Shown: positions 17,245-26,608 of the stretch, in pieces
Layout: every line of letters begins with the position of its first letter
Position numbering within the stretch: position 1 is the stretch's first letter
Origin: Streptomyces althioticus
GTDB lineage: Bacteria > Actinomycetota > Actinomycetes > Streptomycetales > Streptomycetaceae
Direction of reading: 5' to 3'
NCBI GenBank assembly: GCA_014649355.1
Contig: BMSW01000001.1
Location: 310,001 to 374,000 of the forward strand
Length of the DNA stretch: 64,000 nucleotides
Position numbers and translations under genes: made by a program
The notes under the pieces: generated by a model
Told to the model about the DNA's origin: nothing
The model's input: the letters and a program-made list of their open reading frames with translations, nothing else
The model's database searches: none

Positions 17245-18861
17245 TTACGCGGCCGGCTTCTCCTCCAGGCGGGGGAAGAGGACCGCGCCCTTGGTGACCG
17301 TGGAGCCGGCGGGGAGGAGGCCCCAGGTGGCGGACTCCTGGACCTTCTGGTCGGCGAGGGCGCCCAGGGCGGGCTCCGCGCCGAGGGAGTCCCACAGCTT
17401 CTGGGAGGTCTCCGGCATCACCGGGTTGAGCAGGACGGCCACCGCGCGGAGCGACTCCGCGGCCGTGTAGAGGATCGTCGCCAGGCGGGCCTTGCCCTCC
17501 GGCGAGTCGTCCTTGGCGACCTTCCAGGGCTCCTGCTCGGTGATGTAGCCGTTGACCTGCTTCACGAAGTCGAAGACCGCCAGGATGCCGCCCTGGAAGT
17601 CCAGCTCCTCGCCGATCTTCCGGTCCGCCTCCGCGACCGCCTTCGCCAGGCCCTCGTGGATCGCCTTCTCCGCGTCGCCGTCGGCCGTCGCGGCCGGCAG
17701 CTCGCCGCCGAAGTACTTGCCGACCATCGCCGCCACGCGGGAGGCGAGGTTGCCGTAGTCGTTCGCCAGCTCGCTGGTGTAGCGGGCGGAGAAGTCCTCC
17801 CAGGAGAAGGAGCCGTCCTGGCCGAAGGCGATCGCGCGCAGGAAGTACCAGCGGTACGCGTCCACGCCGAAGTGCGAGGTCAGGTCCTGCGGCTTGATGC
17901 CGGTCAGGTTCGACTTGCTCATCTTCTCGCCGCCGACCATCAGCCAGCCGTTCGCGGCGACCTTCCCGGGCAGCGGGAGGCCCTGCGCCATCAGCATGGC
18001 CGGCCAGATGATCGCGTGGAAGCGGAGGATGTCCTTTCCGACCAGGTGCACGTCGGCGGGGAACGTCGACTCGAACTTCTCCGGGTTCTCGTTGTAGCCG
18101 ACGGCCGTCGCGTAGTTCAGCAGCGCGTCCACCCACACGTAGATCACGTGCTTGTCGTCCCACGGGACCTTGACGCCCCAGTCGAACGTCGAGCGGGAGA
18201 TGGAGAGGTCCTGGAGGCCCTGGCGCACGAAGTTCAGGACCTCGTTGCGCGCGGACTCGGGCTGGATGAAGCCCGGGTTGGCCTCGTAGTGCGCGAGGAG
18301 TTTCTCGCTGTACTCGCTGAGCTTGAAGAAGTAGTTCTCCTCGCTGAGGATCTCCACCGGCTTCTTGTGGATCGCGCACAGCTTCTGGCCCGCGTACTCG
18401 CCCTCGCCGTCGAGCAGCTCGCCGGGGAGCTTGTACTCCTCGCAGCCCACGCAGTACGGGCCCTCGTAGCCGCCCTTGTAGATCTCGCCCTTGTCGTACA
18501 GGTCCTGCACGAACTCCTGGACGCGGTCGGTGTGCCGCTTCTGCGTGGTGCGGATGAAGTCGTCGTTCGCGATGTCGAGGTGCTCCCACAGGGGCTGCCA
18601 GGCCTCCGTGACGAGCTTGTCGGCCCAGGCCTGCGGGGTGACCCCGTTCGCCTCGGCCGTGCGCATGATCTTCTGACCGTGCTCGTCCGTGCCGGTGAGG
18701 TACCACACCTTCTCGCCACGCTGGCGGTGCCAGCGGGTGAGCACGTCGCCTGCGACGGTCGTGTAGGCGTGGCCCAGGTGAGGAGCGTCGTTGACGTAGT
18801 AGATGGGGGTCGTGACGTAGTACGCCTTCGCCCCCTGCTTCTCTGATCCAGTGGCCGCCAT
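17245..18861 (-). CDS. metG: Methionyl-tRNA synthetase
   Basis: The 538-residue class I synthetase has HLGH (residues 28-31) as HIGH motif and K313-M-S-K-S317 as KMSKS loop. The zinc-binding insertion has only C-V-G-C-E-E-Y plus a downstream AGQKLCAIHKKP segment, i.e. the single-zinc-knuckle MetRS type. The C-terminal anticodon-binding helical domain is present, but there is no C-terminal EMAP-like tRNA-binding extension. It charges initiator and elongator tRNA-Met. Confidence 0.97.
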   Translation of the reverse strand: MAATGSEKQGAKAYYVTTPIYYVNDAPHLGHAYTTVAGDVLTRWHRQRGEKVWYLTGTDEHGQKIMRTAEANGVTPQAWADKLVTEAWQPLWEHLDIANDDFIRTTQKRHTDRVQEFVQDLYDKGEIYKGGYEGPYCVGCEEYKLPGELLDGEGEYAGQKLCAIHKKPVEILSEENYFFKLSEYSEKLLAHYEANPGFIQPESARNEVLNFVRQGLQDLSISRSTFDWGVKVPWDDKHVIYVWVDALLNYATAVGYNENPEKFESTFPADVHLVGKDILRFHAIIWPAMLMAQGLPLPGKVAANGWLMVGGEKMSKSNLTGIKPQDLTSHFGVDAYRWYFLRAIAFGQDGSFSWEDFSARYTSELANDYGNLASRVAAMVGKYFGGELPAATADGDAEKAIHEGLAKAVAEADRKIGEELDFQGGILAVFDFVKQVNGYITEQEPWKVAKDDSPEGKARLATILYTAAESLRAVAVLLNPVMPETSQKLWDSLGAEPALGALADQKVQESATWGLLPAGSTVTKGAVLFPRLEEKPAA

Positions 18862-18907
18862 GGTCGAAATCCTACTGGTCCCGGGGAGATCGACTCACAC
18901 GCGTTTC

Positions 18908-18963
18908 GGGGGGTGGACGGGGGTGGCGGACGGGTTCCGTCCGTGCCTCCCCGTCCACCCCCC
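18908..18963 (-). terminator. Terminator after the VWA gene
   Basis: Fifteen-base arms (GGGGGGTGGACGGGG / CCCCGTCCACCCCCC) enclose a second hairpin (GGACGG-GTTC-CGTCC). The structure lies just beyond the VWA gene stop and before metG. Confidence 0.75.
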
Positions 18964-18984
18964 GGGTGGCGAGCGTGGTGATTC

Positions 18985-20907
18985 CTACGGGCGCCAGTTC
19001 GCCAGTACGCCCTCGTACAGCTCCTTGTCCGTGAGCTCGCGCGGCGTGGAGCCCGCGTGGAAGAAGGCCGTGTTGTCCGTCTTGAGCTTGCGGAGGTAGT
19101 CGAACGCCTTGTTGTCGTGCTCGCCGAAGGCGACGAAGGAGAAGAACACGTCGGGGTGGTTCTCCGCGGCCTCGGTGAGGGCCTTGGTGGCCGGGGTCTT
19201 CGCGTCGGGGGCGCCGTCCGTCTGGAAGATCACCAGGGCGGGGGTACCGGCGGGCTCCTTCGCGTGCTGCTCGAGGACGGCCTCCACGGCCGCGTGGTAG
19301 CTCGTACGGCCCATCCGGCCGAGGCCCGCGTGCAGCTCGTCGATCTTGTTCTCGTGGTCGGTGAGGGTCAGCTCGCCGGTGCCGTCGAGTTCGGTGGAGA
19401 AGAAGGTGACGTGGACGGTGGCGTCGGTGTCGAGGTGCGCGGCCAGGGCCAGGGTCTGCTCGCCCAGGGCCTGGGCGGAGCCGTCCTTGTAGTACGGGCG
19501 CATGGACGCGGAGCGGTCGAGGACGAGGTGGATCTTGGCGCGGGCGCCGGTGAGGTTGTTCTTGGCGAGGACGGTGCCGGCTGCCTTGTAGGCGGTGGTG
19601 AGGGGGGTGTTGCGGAGGGCGGAGGCGGGGGTGGCGGGGCCCTGTGCGTCGGTCTCGGCCTCGGCCTCGGCTTCGCCTTCGGCCGGGTTTTCGTTCCCAC
19701 CCGCACCACCCGTGCGGGTCTCGTCGTCGGGTGCGGGTGGCCCCTGTGGGGCCTGCTCGCCGTCGGCGGCCGCGGGGGTCACCTCCGGCGCGGGTTCGGC
19801 CTCCGGCGCCGGTTCCTCCTTCGCCTCGGGCTCGGAGGTCACCTCGGGCTCGGACGCGGCCTTCGGCTCGGCCTTCGCTTCCGGCTTCGGCGTGGCGGTG
19901 GCCTCGGCATCCGGCGCGGACGCGGCCTTCGCTTCCGGCTTCGCCTCCGCAGTGGCCTTGGGCTCGGGCTCGACCGCCGCCTCCGGTTCCGGGTCCGCTT
20001 CCGACGCGGCCTCGGCAGCCGCCTTCGGCTCCGGGGCCGGTTCCGGCTGCACCTCAGGCCCGGCCTCGGCATCCGCGTCGGCCTTCGGCTCAGGCCCGGC
20101 CTCGGTATCCGCGTCGGCCTTCGGCTCAGGCTCGGCCTCCGACTTCGCCTCGGGCTCCGCATCGGCCTTCGGCTCGACCTCGGCCTCAGGCTTGGCCTCC
20201 GACTTCGCCTCGGCCTTCGGCTTGGCTTCCGGCGCAGGCTTGGCCTCGGCTGCGGGCTCGGCCTTCGGCTCGGCAGTGGCCTCGGCCTCAGGCTCGGCTT
20301 CCGGCGCAGGGTTGGCCTCGGCTGCGGGCTTGGCTTCCGGCGCAGGCTTGGCCTCGGGCTCTGCCTCGGCCTTCGGCTCGGCCTCGGTCTCAGGCTTGGG
20401 CTCCGGCTCAGGAGTCGAATCCTGCTCGGCCTCGGCCTCGGTCTCACCCGCGGGCTCAGCGGTCGGTTCCGGCTTGGCCTCGGCAGCCGGTTCCTGAGCC
20501 GCTTCGGGGGTCGAGTCCGGGGTGGCCTCAGCCTCGGGCTTCTTGGCCTCCGGCCCGTCGGCCTTCGGCTCCGCCGCCTCCGGCGCCGTCTCCGGCGCCG
20601 CCTTCGCCTCGGGCGTCTCCTCCGGGGCCGGAGGCGTCTCGGACTCGGCGTCGGATGCCTTCGGCTTCTTCTCCGTCTCCGACGACTGCGCGGGCCGGGG
20701 GACCTCCACCTTGTCGAACGCCGACCTCACCAGGTCGTGTTCGTCGCTTTCGCGTTGTTCCGGGACCGTCGCGGTGGTGGACGGGTCGGGCGTCGTCGGG
20801 GCCGCCGTCTCCGTCGCCTCGGCGGCCGGCGCCGCACCCTCCGCTTCGGCGGACTTCGCTTTACGTGACCGGCCGAACGCGTTCCGCAGGAGAGTGAGAA
20901 TGCCCAT
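18985..20907 (-). CDS. VWA-domain protein with a long Ala/Glu/Pro-rich linker
   Basis: The 640-residue protein has a basic N-terminus (MGILTLLRNAFGRSRKAKSA), a low-complexity region of about 330 residues (roughly 60-400) built from short Ala-Glu-Pro-Lys motifs such as EAKPEAEAEPEA, and a C-terminal von Willebrand A domain (about 445-640). The MIDAS motif is D464-R-S466-A-S468. The VWA domain resembles those of tellurium-resistance (Ter)-associated proteins, with LALAAHLDTDATVHVTFFSTELD and ALVIFQTDGAPD. There is no membrane segment. Metal-dependent protein binding is likely; partners are unknown. Confidence 0.85.
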   Translation of the reverse strand: MGILTLLRNAFGRSRKAKSAEAEGAAPAAEATETAAPTTPDPSTTATVPEQRESDEHDLVRSAFDKVEVPRPAQSSETEKKPKASDAESETPPAPEETPEAKAAPETAPEAAEPKADGPEAKKPEAEATPDSTPEAAQEPAAEAKPEPTAEPAGETEAEAEQDSTPEPEPKPETEAEPKAEAEPEAKPAPEAKPAAEANPAPEAEPEAEATAEPKAEPAAEAKPAPEAKPKAEAKSEAKPEAEVEPKADAEPEAKSEAEPEPKADADTEAGPEPKADADAEAGPEVQPEPAPEPKAAAEAASEADPEPEAAVEPEPKATAEAKPEAKAASAPDAEATATPKPEAKAEPKAASEPEVTSEPEAKEEPAPEAEPAPEVTPAAADGEQAPQGPPAPDDETRTGGAGGNENPAEGEAEAEAETDAQGPATPASALRNTPLTTAYKAAGTVLAKNNLTGARAKIHLVLDRSASMRPYYKDGSAQALGEQTLALAAHLDTDATVHVTFFSTELDGTGELTLTDHENKIDELHAGLGRMGRTSYHAAVEAVLEQHAKEPAGTPALVIFQTDGAPDAKTPATKALTEAAENHPDVFFSFVAFGEHDNKAFDYLRKLKTDNTAFFHAGSTPRELTDKELYEGVLANWRP

Positions 20908-21092
20908 GTGCGCAACCCTTCGCGTGAGTTGATGCCCGTCAAACCCTGGCCAGGACGGACACGTAAGGTTAGCGGCCCTTGGGGGCGATCTTGGGCAGGG
21001 TGGGATGTGCGGGATCGTATCTGTCAAGGGCGTGATCCGGCCTGTGTGGGGTCGATGTTCCGCTCCGGCGTACGCCCGTGATGCCGTTCCGG

Positions 21093-21110
21093 GTTCACCC
21101 GCCGTTCACT
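21093..21110 (+). promoter_or_regulatory. PHO box (PhoP-binding direct repeats)
   Basis: Two direct-repeat units, GTTCACC (21093) and GTTCACT (21104), lie exactly 11 bases apart, as in Streptomyces PHO boxes bound by the response regulator PhoP. They are about 75-90 bases upstream of the PhoX start, consistent with induction under phosphate limitation. Confidence 0.7.
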
Positions 21111-21183
21111 CCCGCGCCCGGTCGCCGCACCCGTGGGCTCCTACGGTCGCGCTGACACCCCGGGCACGCCAAGGAGAGAACAC

Positions 21184-23253
21184 GTGCGCAAGCTGCTGCC
21201 GTTGATCGGAACGCCGTCCGGCCCGCACCCCGCCGGCCGGTCCGCCCTGACCTGCCGTTTCCGGTGTGGTGACGCCTGTTTCCACGAGGTGCCCAACACC
21301 AGTGACAACGAGTACGTCGGTGACGTCGTCGCCGGCGCCCTCAGCCGCCGTTCGGTGATGCGGGCCGCCGCCGTGGTGACCGTCGCCGCCGCAGGCGCCG
21401 GCGCGGCCGGTGTCGCCGCCGCGCCGCAGGCGGAAGCGGCCCCGGCCGCGCACGGACGGCCGCATCCGCACAAGGGCGCACGCGGCCTCCGCTTCACCCC
21501 CGTCCCGCCCAACACCCGTGACGCCGTCACCGTGCCGGACGGCTACCGGCAGAACGTCGTCATCCGCTGGGGCGAGCCCGTCCTGCGCGGCGCGCCCGCC
21601 TTCGACCCCGAGCGCCAGAGCGCCCGCGCGCAGGCCGGACAGTTCGGCTACAACTGCGACTTCCTGGCGCTGCTGCCGCTGAAGGGCGAGCGGAACCGGC
21701 AGTTGCTGGTCGCCAACCACGAGTACACCGACGAGATCCTCATGTTCCGGGACTACGACCCGGAGAACCCGACGCGCGAGCAGGTGGAGATCGCCTGGGC
21801 CGCGCACGGGCTCGCCGTCGTCGCCGTGGAGGAGGACCGCGGGAACGGCCGGCTCACGGCCATGAGCCGGCACCACCTCAACCGGCGGCTCACCGCCACC
21901 TCCGAGTTCCGGCTCACCGGCCCCGCCGCCGGGTCCGACCTGGTGAAGACCTCCGCCGACCCCACCGGCACCCGCGTGCTCGGCACCCTCAACAACTGCT
22001 CCGGCGGCACCACCCCGTGGGCCACCACCCTGCACGGCGAGGAGAACTTCAACCAGTACTTCGCTAACGGCGGCAGCGCCACCGACAAGCGGTACGGGAT
22101 CGGCACCGGCGCGACCGAGCGCAAGTGGGAGCGGTTCGACAAGCGGTTCGACCTCGCGCAGGAGCCGAACGAGGCGCACCGCTTCGGCTGGGTCGTCGAA
22201 CTCGACCCGTACGACCCGCACTCCACGCCCCGCAAGCACACCGCGCTCGGCCGGTTCAAGCACGAGGCGGCGACCGTGCGGCTCACGCACGACGGGCGGC
22301 CGGTCGTCTACTCCGGCGACGACGAGCGGTTCGACTACTTCTACAAGTTCGTCGGCAGCAAGCGGATGCGGCACGGCAACAGCCGCGCGGCACGCGAGCA
22401 CAACCTGTCGCTGCTCGACGAGGGCACCCTCTACGTCGCGAAGCTGACCGGAGACTCGCCCGCGATCGAGATCGACGGCACGGGCAAGCTGCCGAGGGAC
22501 GGCGAGTTCGACGGCAGCGGCGAGTGGATCCCGCTGGCCACCGCCACCGCGCACGGCGCCGTCTCGCACGTGGAGGGCATGACCGCCGAGGAGGTCTTCG
22601 TCTTCACGCGGCTCGCCGGCGACAAGGTGGGCGCCACCAAGATGGACCGGCCCGAGGACATCGAGCCGAACCCCGTCACCGGCAAGGTCTACGTCGCGCT
22701 GACCAACAACTCCAGCCGCGGCACGGGCGCCAACCCCAAGGCCGACGAGGCCAACCCGCGCCACGCCAACAAGCACGGCCACGTCCTGGAGCTCACCGAG
22801 CGGTGGAACCGGCCGGAGAGCACCCGCTTCGCCTGGTCGCTGTTCCTCGTCGCGGGCGACCCGGAGGATCCGTCGACCTACTTCGCCGGGTTCCCGAAGG
22901 ACGCCGTCAGCCCGATCTCCTGCCCGGACAACGTCGCCTTCGACGCGCACGGCAACCTGTGGATCTCCACCGACGGCAGTGCCCTCGGCTCCCACGACGG
23001 CCTCTTCGGCGTCGCCACGCGCGGGGAGCGGCGCGGTGAGCTGAAGCAGTTCCTGACCGTGCCGACGGGCGCCGAGACCTGCGGCCCCGTCGTGCAGGAC
23101 CGGCGGGTGCTGGTGGCCGTGCAGCACCCGGGCGAGGTGGACGGAGCGACCGTGGCGCGTCCCGCCAGCACCTGGCCCGACGGTCCCGGCTCGTACGTCC
23201 GACCGGCGGTCGTCGCGGTGTGGCGCGCGGACGGGCGGGACATCGGCGTCTGA
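21184..23253 (+). CDS. phoX: PhoX-family phosphatase (DUF839), Tat-exported
   Basis: The 689-residue protein has a twin-arginine signal in an unusually internal position (ALSRRSVMRAAAVVTVAAAGAGAAG, about residues 55-80), then a PhoX/DUF839 domain spanning the rest (beta-propeller with Ca/Fe centre in studied PhoX). Conserved PhoX-like segments include VANHEYTDE, LNNCSGGTTPWATTLHGEENF, KHTALGRFKHEAATV, YSGDDERFDYFYKFV and CPDNVAFDAHGNLWISTDG. It probably releases phosphate from organic phosphomonoesters outside the cell. The GTG at 21184 follows GGAGAG closely. A PHO box upstream supports PhoP control. Confidence 0.9.
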   Translation: MRKLLPLIGTPSGPHPAGRSALTCRFRCGDACFHEVPNTSDNEYVGDVVAGALSRRSVMRAAAVVTVAAAGAGAAGVAAAPQAEAAPAAHGRPHPHKGARGLRFTPVPPNTRDAVTVPDGYRQNVVIRWGEPVLRGAPAFDPERQSARAQAGQFGYNCDFLALLPLKGERNRQLLVANHEYTDEILMFRDYDPENPTREQVEIAWAAHGLAVVAVEEDRGNGRLTAMSRHHLNRRLTATSEFRLTGPAAGSDLVKTSADPTGTRVLGTLNNCSGGTTPWATTLHGEENFNQYFANGGSATDKRYGIGTGATERKWERFDKRFDLAQEPNEAHRFGWVVELDPYDPHSTPRKHTALGRFKHEAATVRLTHDGRPVVYSGDDERFDYFYKFVGSKRMRHGNSRAAREHNLSLLDEGTLYVAKLTGDSPAIEIDGTGKLPRDGEFDGSGEWIPLATATAHGAVSHVEGMTAEEVFVFTRLAGDKVGATKMDRPEDIEPNPVTGKVYVALTNNSSRGTGANPKADEANPRHANKHGHVLELTERWNRPESTRFAWSLFLVAGDPEDPSTYFAGFPKDAVSPISCPDNVAFDAHGNLWISTDGSALGSHDGLFGVATRGERRGELKQFLTVPTGAETCGPVVQDRRVLVAVQHPGEVDGATVARPASTWPDGPGSYVRPAVVAVWRADGRDIGV

Positions 23254-23281
23254 CGGAGGACCGGTGCCGGCCGGGGGTCGC

Positions 23282-24205
23282 TCAGGCCCCCGGCACCAGC
23301 TCCTCCAGCCACTCGCGGTACGCGGGCGCCTGCCGGGCGACCTCCTGGTAGGCGTCCGCCAGGTGCGGGTAGACGCCCTCCAGCTCGGTGTCCGTACGCG
23401 CCGCCAGCAGCAGCCGTACGCCCAGCGGGTCGCCGGCGATGCGGCGGACGGCCGTGTCGGGGCGGGAGGGGGAGGTCGGCTGGCAGACGGTGACGACCTC
23501 GCCGATCGCGACCAGGGACGCCGCCGTGTGGTAGTCGCCGTGCAGCACGGGCGGGTCGATCCCCGCCTCGCGCAGCATGCGCCGTACCGCGTCCCACTCG
23601 CCGTCGACCGCGGGGTCGATCATCCAGCGGTCGTGGGACAGGTCGGAGAGGTCGACGACCGGGCGGGCCGCGGCCGGGTGGTCGGCGGGCAGGGACACGA
23701 ACTGCGGTTCGCGCGCGATGAGGACGCGGGTGCGCAGCCCGTCGGGCACGCGCAGCGGGCAACCCTCCACCTCGTGCACGAACGCCACGTCGAGCTGGCC
23801 GTCGGCGACCATGCGCAGCAGGGCGTTGGCGGAGACGTCCATGTGCAGGGTGGGTTCCTGCCAGTGCCGGCGCAGGCGGCGCAGCCAGCCGGCCAGCGCG
23901 CGGCTCGCGGTGGAGCCGAGGCGCAGTTGGCGGCCGCCGAGGGCGGCGGCGCGGGCCTCGGTGACCAGGGAGCGCAGCTCGGTGACGAGCGGGCGGGCGC
24001 GGCTGAGCACCAGCCGGCCCAGTGGGGTGGGGCGGCAGCCCGTGCGCGCGCGGACGAACAGGGCACCGCCCAGCTCCTGTTCGATGCGCCGCAGCTGCGT
24101 GCTCAACGAGGGCTGGGCCACGCCGAGCTGGCGTGCGGCCCGGTGCAGGCTGCCCGTGTCGGCGATCGCGCACAGTGCCCTGAGGTGCCGGACCTCAAGC
24201 TCCAT
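23282..24205 (-). CDS. LysR-family regulator of the adjacent protease gene
   Basis: The 307-residue LysR-type regulator has an N-terminal winged helix (ELEVRHLRALCAIADTGS...AARQLGVAQPSLSTQLRRIE) and a two-lobed effector-binding domain (about 90-300). It is divergent from the snapalysin gene with 225 bases between. In several Streptomyces the same pair is known (MprR/SnpR activating the small neutral protease gene), so an activator role is well supported by context. Confidence 0.9.
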   Translation of the reverse strand: MELEVRHLRALCAIADTGSLHRAARQLGVAQPSLSTQLRRIEQELGGALFVRARTGCRPTPLGRLVLSRARPLVTELRSLVTEARAAALGGRQLRLGSTASRALAGWLRRLRRHWQEPTLHMDVSANALLRMVADGQLDVAFVHEVEGCPLRVPDGLRTRVLIAREPQFVSLPADHPAAARPVVDLSDLSHDRWMIDPAVDGEWDAVRRMLREAGIDPPVLHGDYHTAASLVAIGEVVTVCQPTSPSRPDTAVRRIAGDPLGVRLLLAARTDTELEGVYPHLADAYQEVARQAPAYREWLEELVPGA

Positions 24206-24329
24206 GTCCTGGGAGGGTAAGCGGGAAGTTCAGGTTTCACCAGACACCCAAACCCCGCCTGTGCAGGCGTAGTCGGGCGTCTGCGACACCGGATCCCGGG
24301 TGGCGTGCGGCACATGGCCGGACCCGGGC

Positions 24330-24346
24330 GATAGCGCGGTCCTATC
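24330..24346. promoter_or_regulatory. LysR-type operator upstream of snapalysin
   Basis: The inverted repeat GATAG-N7-CTATC lies between the divergent LysR and snapalysin genes, 85-100 bases before the protease ATG. It has the spacing expected for a LysR binding site. Confidence 0.55.
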
Positions 24347-24430
24347 ACCGGTTGCCATCATCACAGCCGCCGCACGGGCGCGGACACTCACCGGTGACAC
24401 GTGACTCACCCCCCACCGAAGGAGTCATCG

Positions 24431-25111
24431 ATGCGCCTGCGCATGCCCCTGTCCGTGCTGTCCGCGGCCGGTCTGAGCCTGACCGCGCTCGGTCTGGGCG
24501 CCGCCCCGGCCGGCGCCGCCGAGGCCCCCCTCGCGCCCGCCGGCTCGTACGCCACGTACGCCGGTTCGTCCGAGGAGGCCGCGGCCAACCGCGCGTTCTT
24601 CGAGGCCGTGCTGAAGTCCGTCGCCGAGAAGCGTGCCGCCGACCCCACCGGCGCCGCCGCGGTCACCGTCGTCTACAACGCCTCCCAGGCGCCGACGTTC
24701 GCCAGCCAGATAGCCCAAAGCGCCTCGATCTGGAACAGCTCGGTCTCCAACGTGAGACTGCAGTCGGGCACCTCGGGCGCCGACTTCTCGTACCGCGAGG
24801 GCAACGACTCGCGCGGTTCGTACGCGTCGACCGACGGTCACGGCCGCGGCTACGTCTTCCTCGACTACGCCCAGAACCAGACCTACGACTCGACGCGGGT
24901 CACCACGCACGAGACCGGTCACGTGCTGGGCCTGCCGGACAACTACTCCGGTCCGTGCAGCGAGCTGATGTCCGGCGGCGGCCCCGGCCCGTCCTGCACC
25001 AACGCCTACCCGAACTCGGCCGAGCGGTCGCGGGTGGACCAGCTGTGGGCCAACGGCTTCGCCGCCGCGCTCGACAAGGCGGAGAAGGCGCTGGAGAAGT
25101 CCGGCCGCTGA
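24431..25111 (+). CDS. snpA: Snapalysin (M7 family small neutral metalloprotease)
   Basis: The 226-residue secreted protease has a Sec signal peptide (about 1-29, ending ..PAGAAEA), a short propeptide and a catalytic domain with the zinc motif [11 protein letters not shown], in which the third ligand is Asp, diagnostic of M7 snapalysins. Two cysteines (GPCSEL and GPSCTN) probably form the conserved disulfide. The enzyme degrades proteins extracellularly, for example casein. GAAGGAG precedes the ATG at 24431. The divergent LysR gene is its likely activator. Confidence 0.95.
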   Translation: MRLRMPLSVLSAAGLSLTALGLGAAPAGAAEAPLAPAGSYATYAGSSEEAAANRAFFEAVLKSVAEKRAADPTGAAAVTVVYNASQAPTFASQIAQSASIWNSSVSNVRLQSGTSGADFSYREGNDSRGSYASTDGHGRGYVFLDYAQNQTYDSTRVTTHETGHVLGLPDNYSGPCSELMSGGGPGPSCTNAYPNSAERSRVDQLWANGFAAALDKAEKALEKSGR

Positions 25112-25129
25112 TCCGCGCGTGTCCCGTCC

Positions 25130-25166
25130 GGTGCGGGCCGTCCCCTCCGCGGGGGCGGCCCGCACC
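25130..25166. terminator. Bidirectional terminator between snapalysin and the EEP gene
   Basis: Sixteen-base arms (GGTGCGGGCCGTCCCC / GGGGGCGGCCCGCACC, one mismatch) lie between convergent gene ends. Confidence 0.8.
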
Positions 25167-25172
25167 GCCGTG

Positions 25173-26144
25173 TCACCGGCCTGCGTGCAGGGTGAGGTCG
25201 ACCAGGACCGCGCGGTGGTCGCTGTCACCGAGGCCGAGGAAGCGGGCGCGGTCCGCGGCGAACTCCTCGGAGACCAGGATGTGGTCGATCTGCGCGCCGA
25301 ACGCCGGGGCGGTGCGGGCGGGCCAGGTCGGCGTGCGGTCGGCGCCGTCGAGACGGGCCGCGTCGCGCAGTCCCGTGTCGAGGATGCGGCGGAACGCGGC
25401 GTGGTCCTGGGAGGCGTTGAAGTCACCGGCGAGGACGGTCGGCACGTCGCGTGCGGCCCGTGCCGCGTCGCGGATCCCGGCCAGCTCCCGCTGCCACACC
25501 GGCACCTGGTCGGGGAACGGCGGCACGGGGTGCGCCAGCAGCAGACGTACGGTGCGGCCGCCGACGTCGGCGGTGGCGCCGGGCATGCCCATCGTGCCGG
25601 GGACCGGCGGGGTGGGGGTGAGCGGGAGACGGCTGAGGACGACGGAGCCCTTGGAGCCGTCGCCGTCGACGGCGCTGCGGTGCGGGTGGGTCGCGGACAG
25701 GTCGCGCTCCAGGACGGCGCCGCAGCGTCGGTCGCACTCCTGGACGAAGACGAGGTCCGGCTTCTCACGGCGTACGGCGTCGACGAGCGGGCCGGTCGCC
25801 CTGCCGTACTCCACGTTCGCGGTCAGCACCCGCAGCTGGGCGACGGGCGGGCCTGTCGGGTCGTCCGTCTTGCCGTACGGCTCGACGTACCAGGCCAGCA
25901 GGCCGAGCAGGGCGACGCCCCACACGGCGCCGGTCCACCGGCGGGCCCGCAGGGTGAGGAGGAGGCCGACGGCGGTGGGGAGCAGCAGCCAGGGCAGGAA
26001 CGCGAGGAGCTGGGGTACGGGGGTGACGGCGTCGGTGTCGGCCGCGCGGCAGCCGACGACCACGCTCACGCCGGCGAACAGCAGGGCGGCGAGCCAGGCG
26101 CCTGGACGCCGCGGCCGTGCGGCCCCGTCCCCCGCAGTCTCCAA
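25173..26144 (-). CDS. Membrane-anchored endonuclease/exonuclease/phosphatase (EEP) family protein
   Basis: The 323-residue protein has three N-terminal hydrophobic spans (about 15-32, 42-63, 70-86) followed by an EEP catalytic domain (about 100-320). Motifs seen are LTANVEYG (metal-binding Asn), VFVQECD (catalytic Glu), VLAGDFNASQDH and, at the end, DHILVS...GLGDSDHRAVLVDL (catalytic Asp/His). The domain is expected to face outside the membrane, where such proteins hydrolyse phosphodiesters or phospholipids; the substrate is unknown. Confidence 0.9.
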   Translation of the reverse strand: METAGDGAARPRRPGAWLAALLFAGVSVVVGCRAADTDAVTPVPQLLAFLPWLLLPTAVGLLLTLRARRWTGAVWGVALLGLLAWYVEPYGKTDDPTGPPVAQLRVLTANVEYGRATGPLVDAVRREKPDLVFVQECDRRCGAVLERDLSATHPHRSAVDGDGSKGSVVLSRLPLTPTPPVPGTMGMPGATADVGGRTVRLLLAHPVPPFPDQVPVWQRELAGIRDAARAARDVPTVLAGDFNASQDHAAFRRILDTGLRDAARLDGADRTPTWPARTAPAFGAQIDHILVSEEFAADRARFLGLGDSDHRAVLVDLTLHAGR

Positions 26145-26182
26145 AGTCGCCGCCTCCTGTCGAACGGGTTCGGGTCCGATCT

Positions 26183-26608
26183 TGCCTCAGGCGGCACCTG
26201 GGCAGCGCGCCTTGCCCCTGGCGGCAACCCGGCTGCCGTGGATCGTCGTCCGCCGACTGCAGCCCGTCACGGGTTGATCGCGCAGTTCCCCGCGCCCCTG
26301 GGGCGGCACGGGGGCGCAGGCGGCACCTCTGCAACGCGCCTTGCCCCTAGCGGTAACCCGTCTGCCTAGGTCCGCCGTCCGCCGGCTGCAACCCTTCGGG
26401 GGCTGGTCGCGCAGTTCCCCGCGCCCCTGGGGCGGCTGGTCCGGGGGCATCGTGTCGCTGGGGCGATGGGGGTGGGCGCGGGCACCTGTGCAGCGTGCCT
26501 TGGTTGGACCTGCGTCCCTAGCGGTAACCCGTCTGCCGGGAGACGCCGTGTGCCGGCTGCGGGCCGTGGGGGGCTGGTCGCGCAGTTCCCCGCGCCCCTG
26601 GGGCGCTG
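26183..26608 (+). repeat. Three tandem copies of a dispersed intergenic repeat, plus orientation
   Basis: Three successive diverged copies (about 26183-26310, 26318-26440, 26478-26608) each contain a GGCACCT...GCCTTG...GCGGTAACCCG part and end in the core GCGCAGTTCCCCGCGCCCCT (cores near 26280, 26409 and 26580). They fill the interval between the EEP gene and the following membrane-protein gene and overlap the latter's 3' end. The same core occurs in opposite orientation at 27544 and 27806 and singly at 44831 and 63073. Confidence 0.8.

Noticed and set aside
19057..20868. A 603-codon plus-strand frame rich in Leu/Gly/Arg opposite the VWA gene
   Set aside because: It is the complement of the Ala/Glu/Pro repeat region; repetitive Leu-Gly-Arg translation is a by-product of that repeat.
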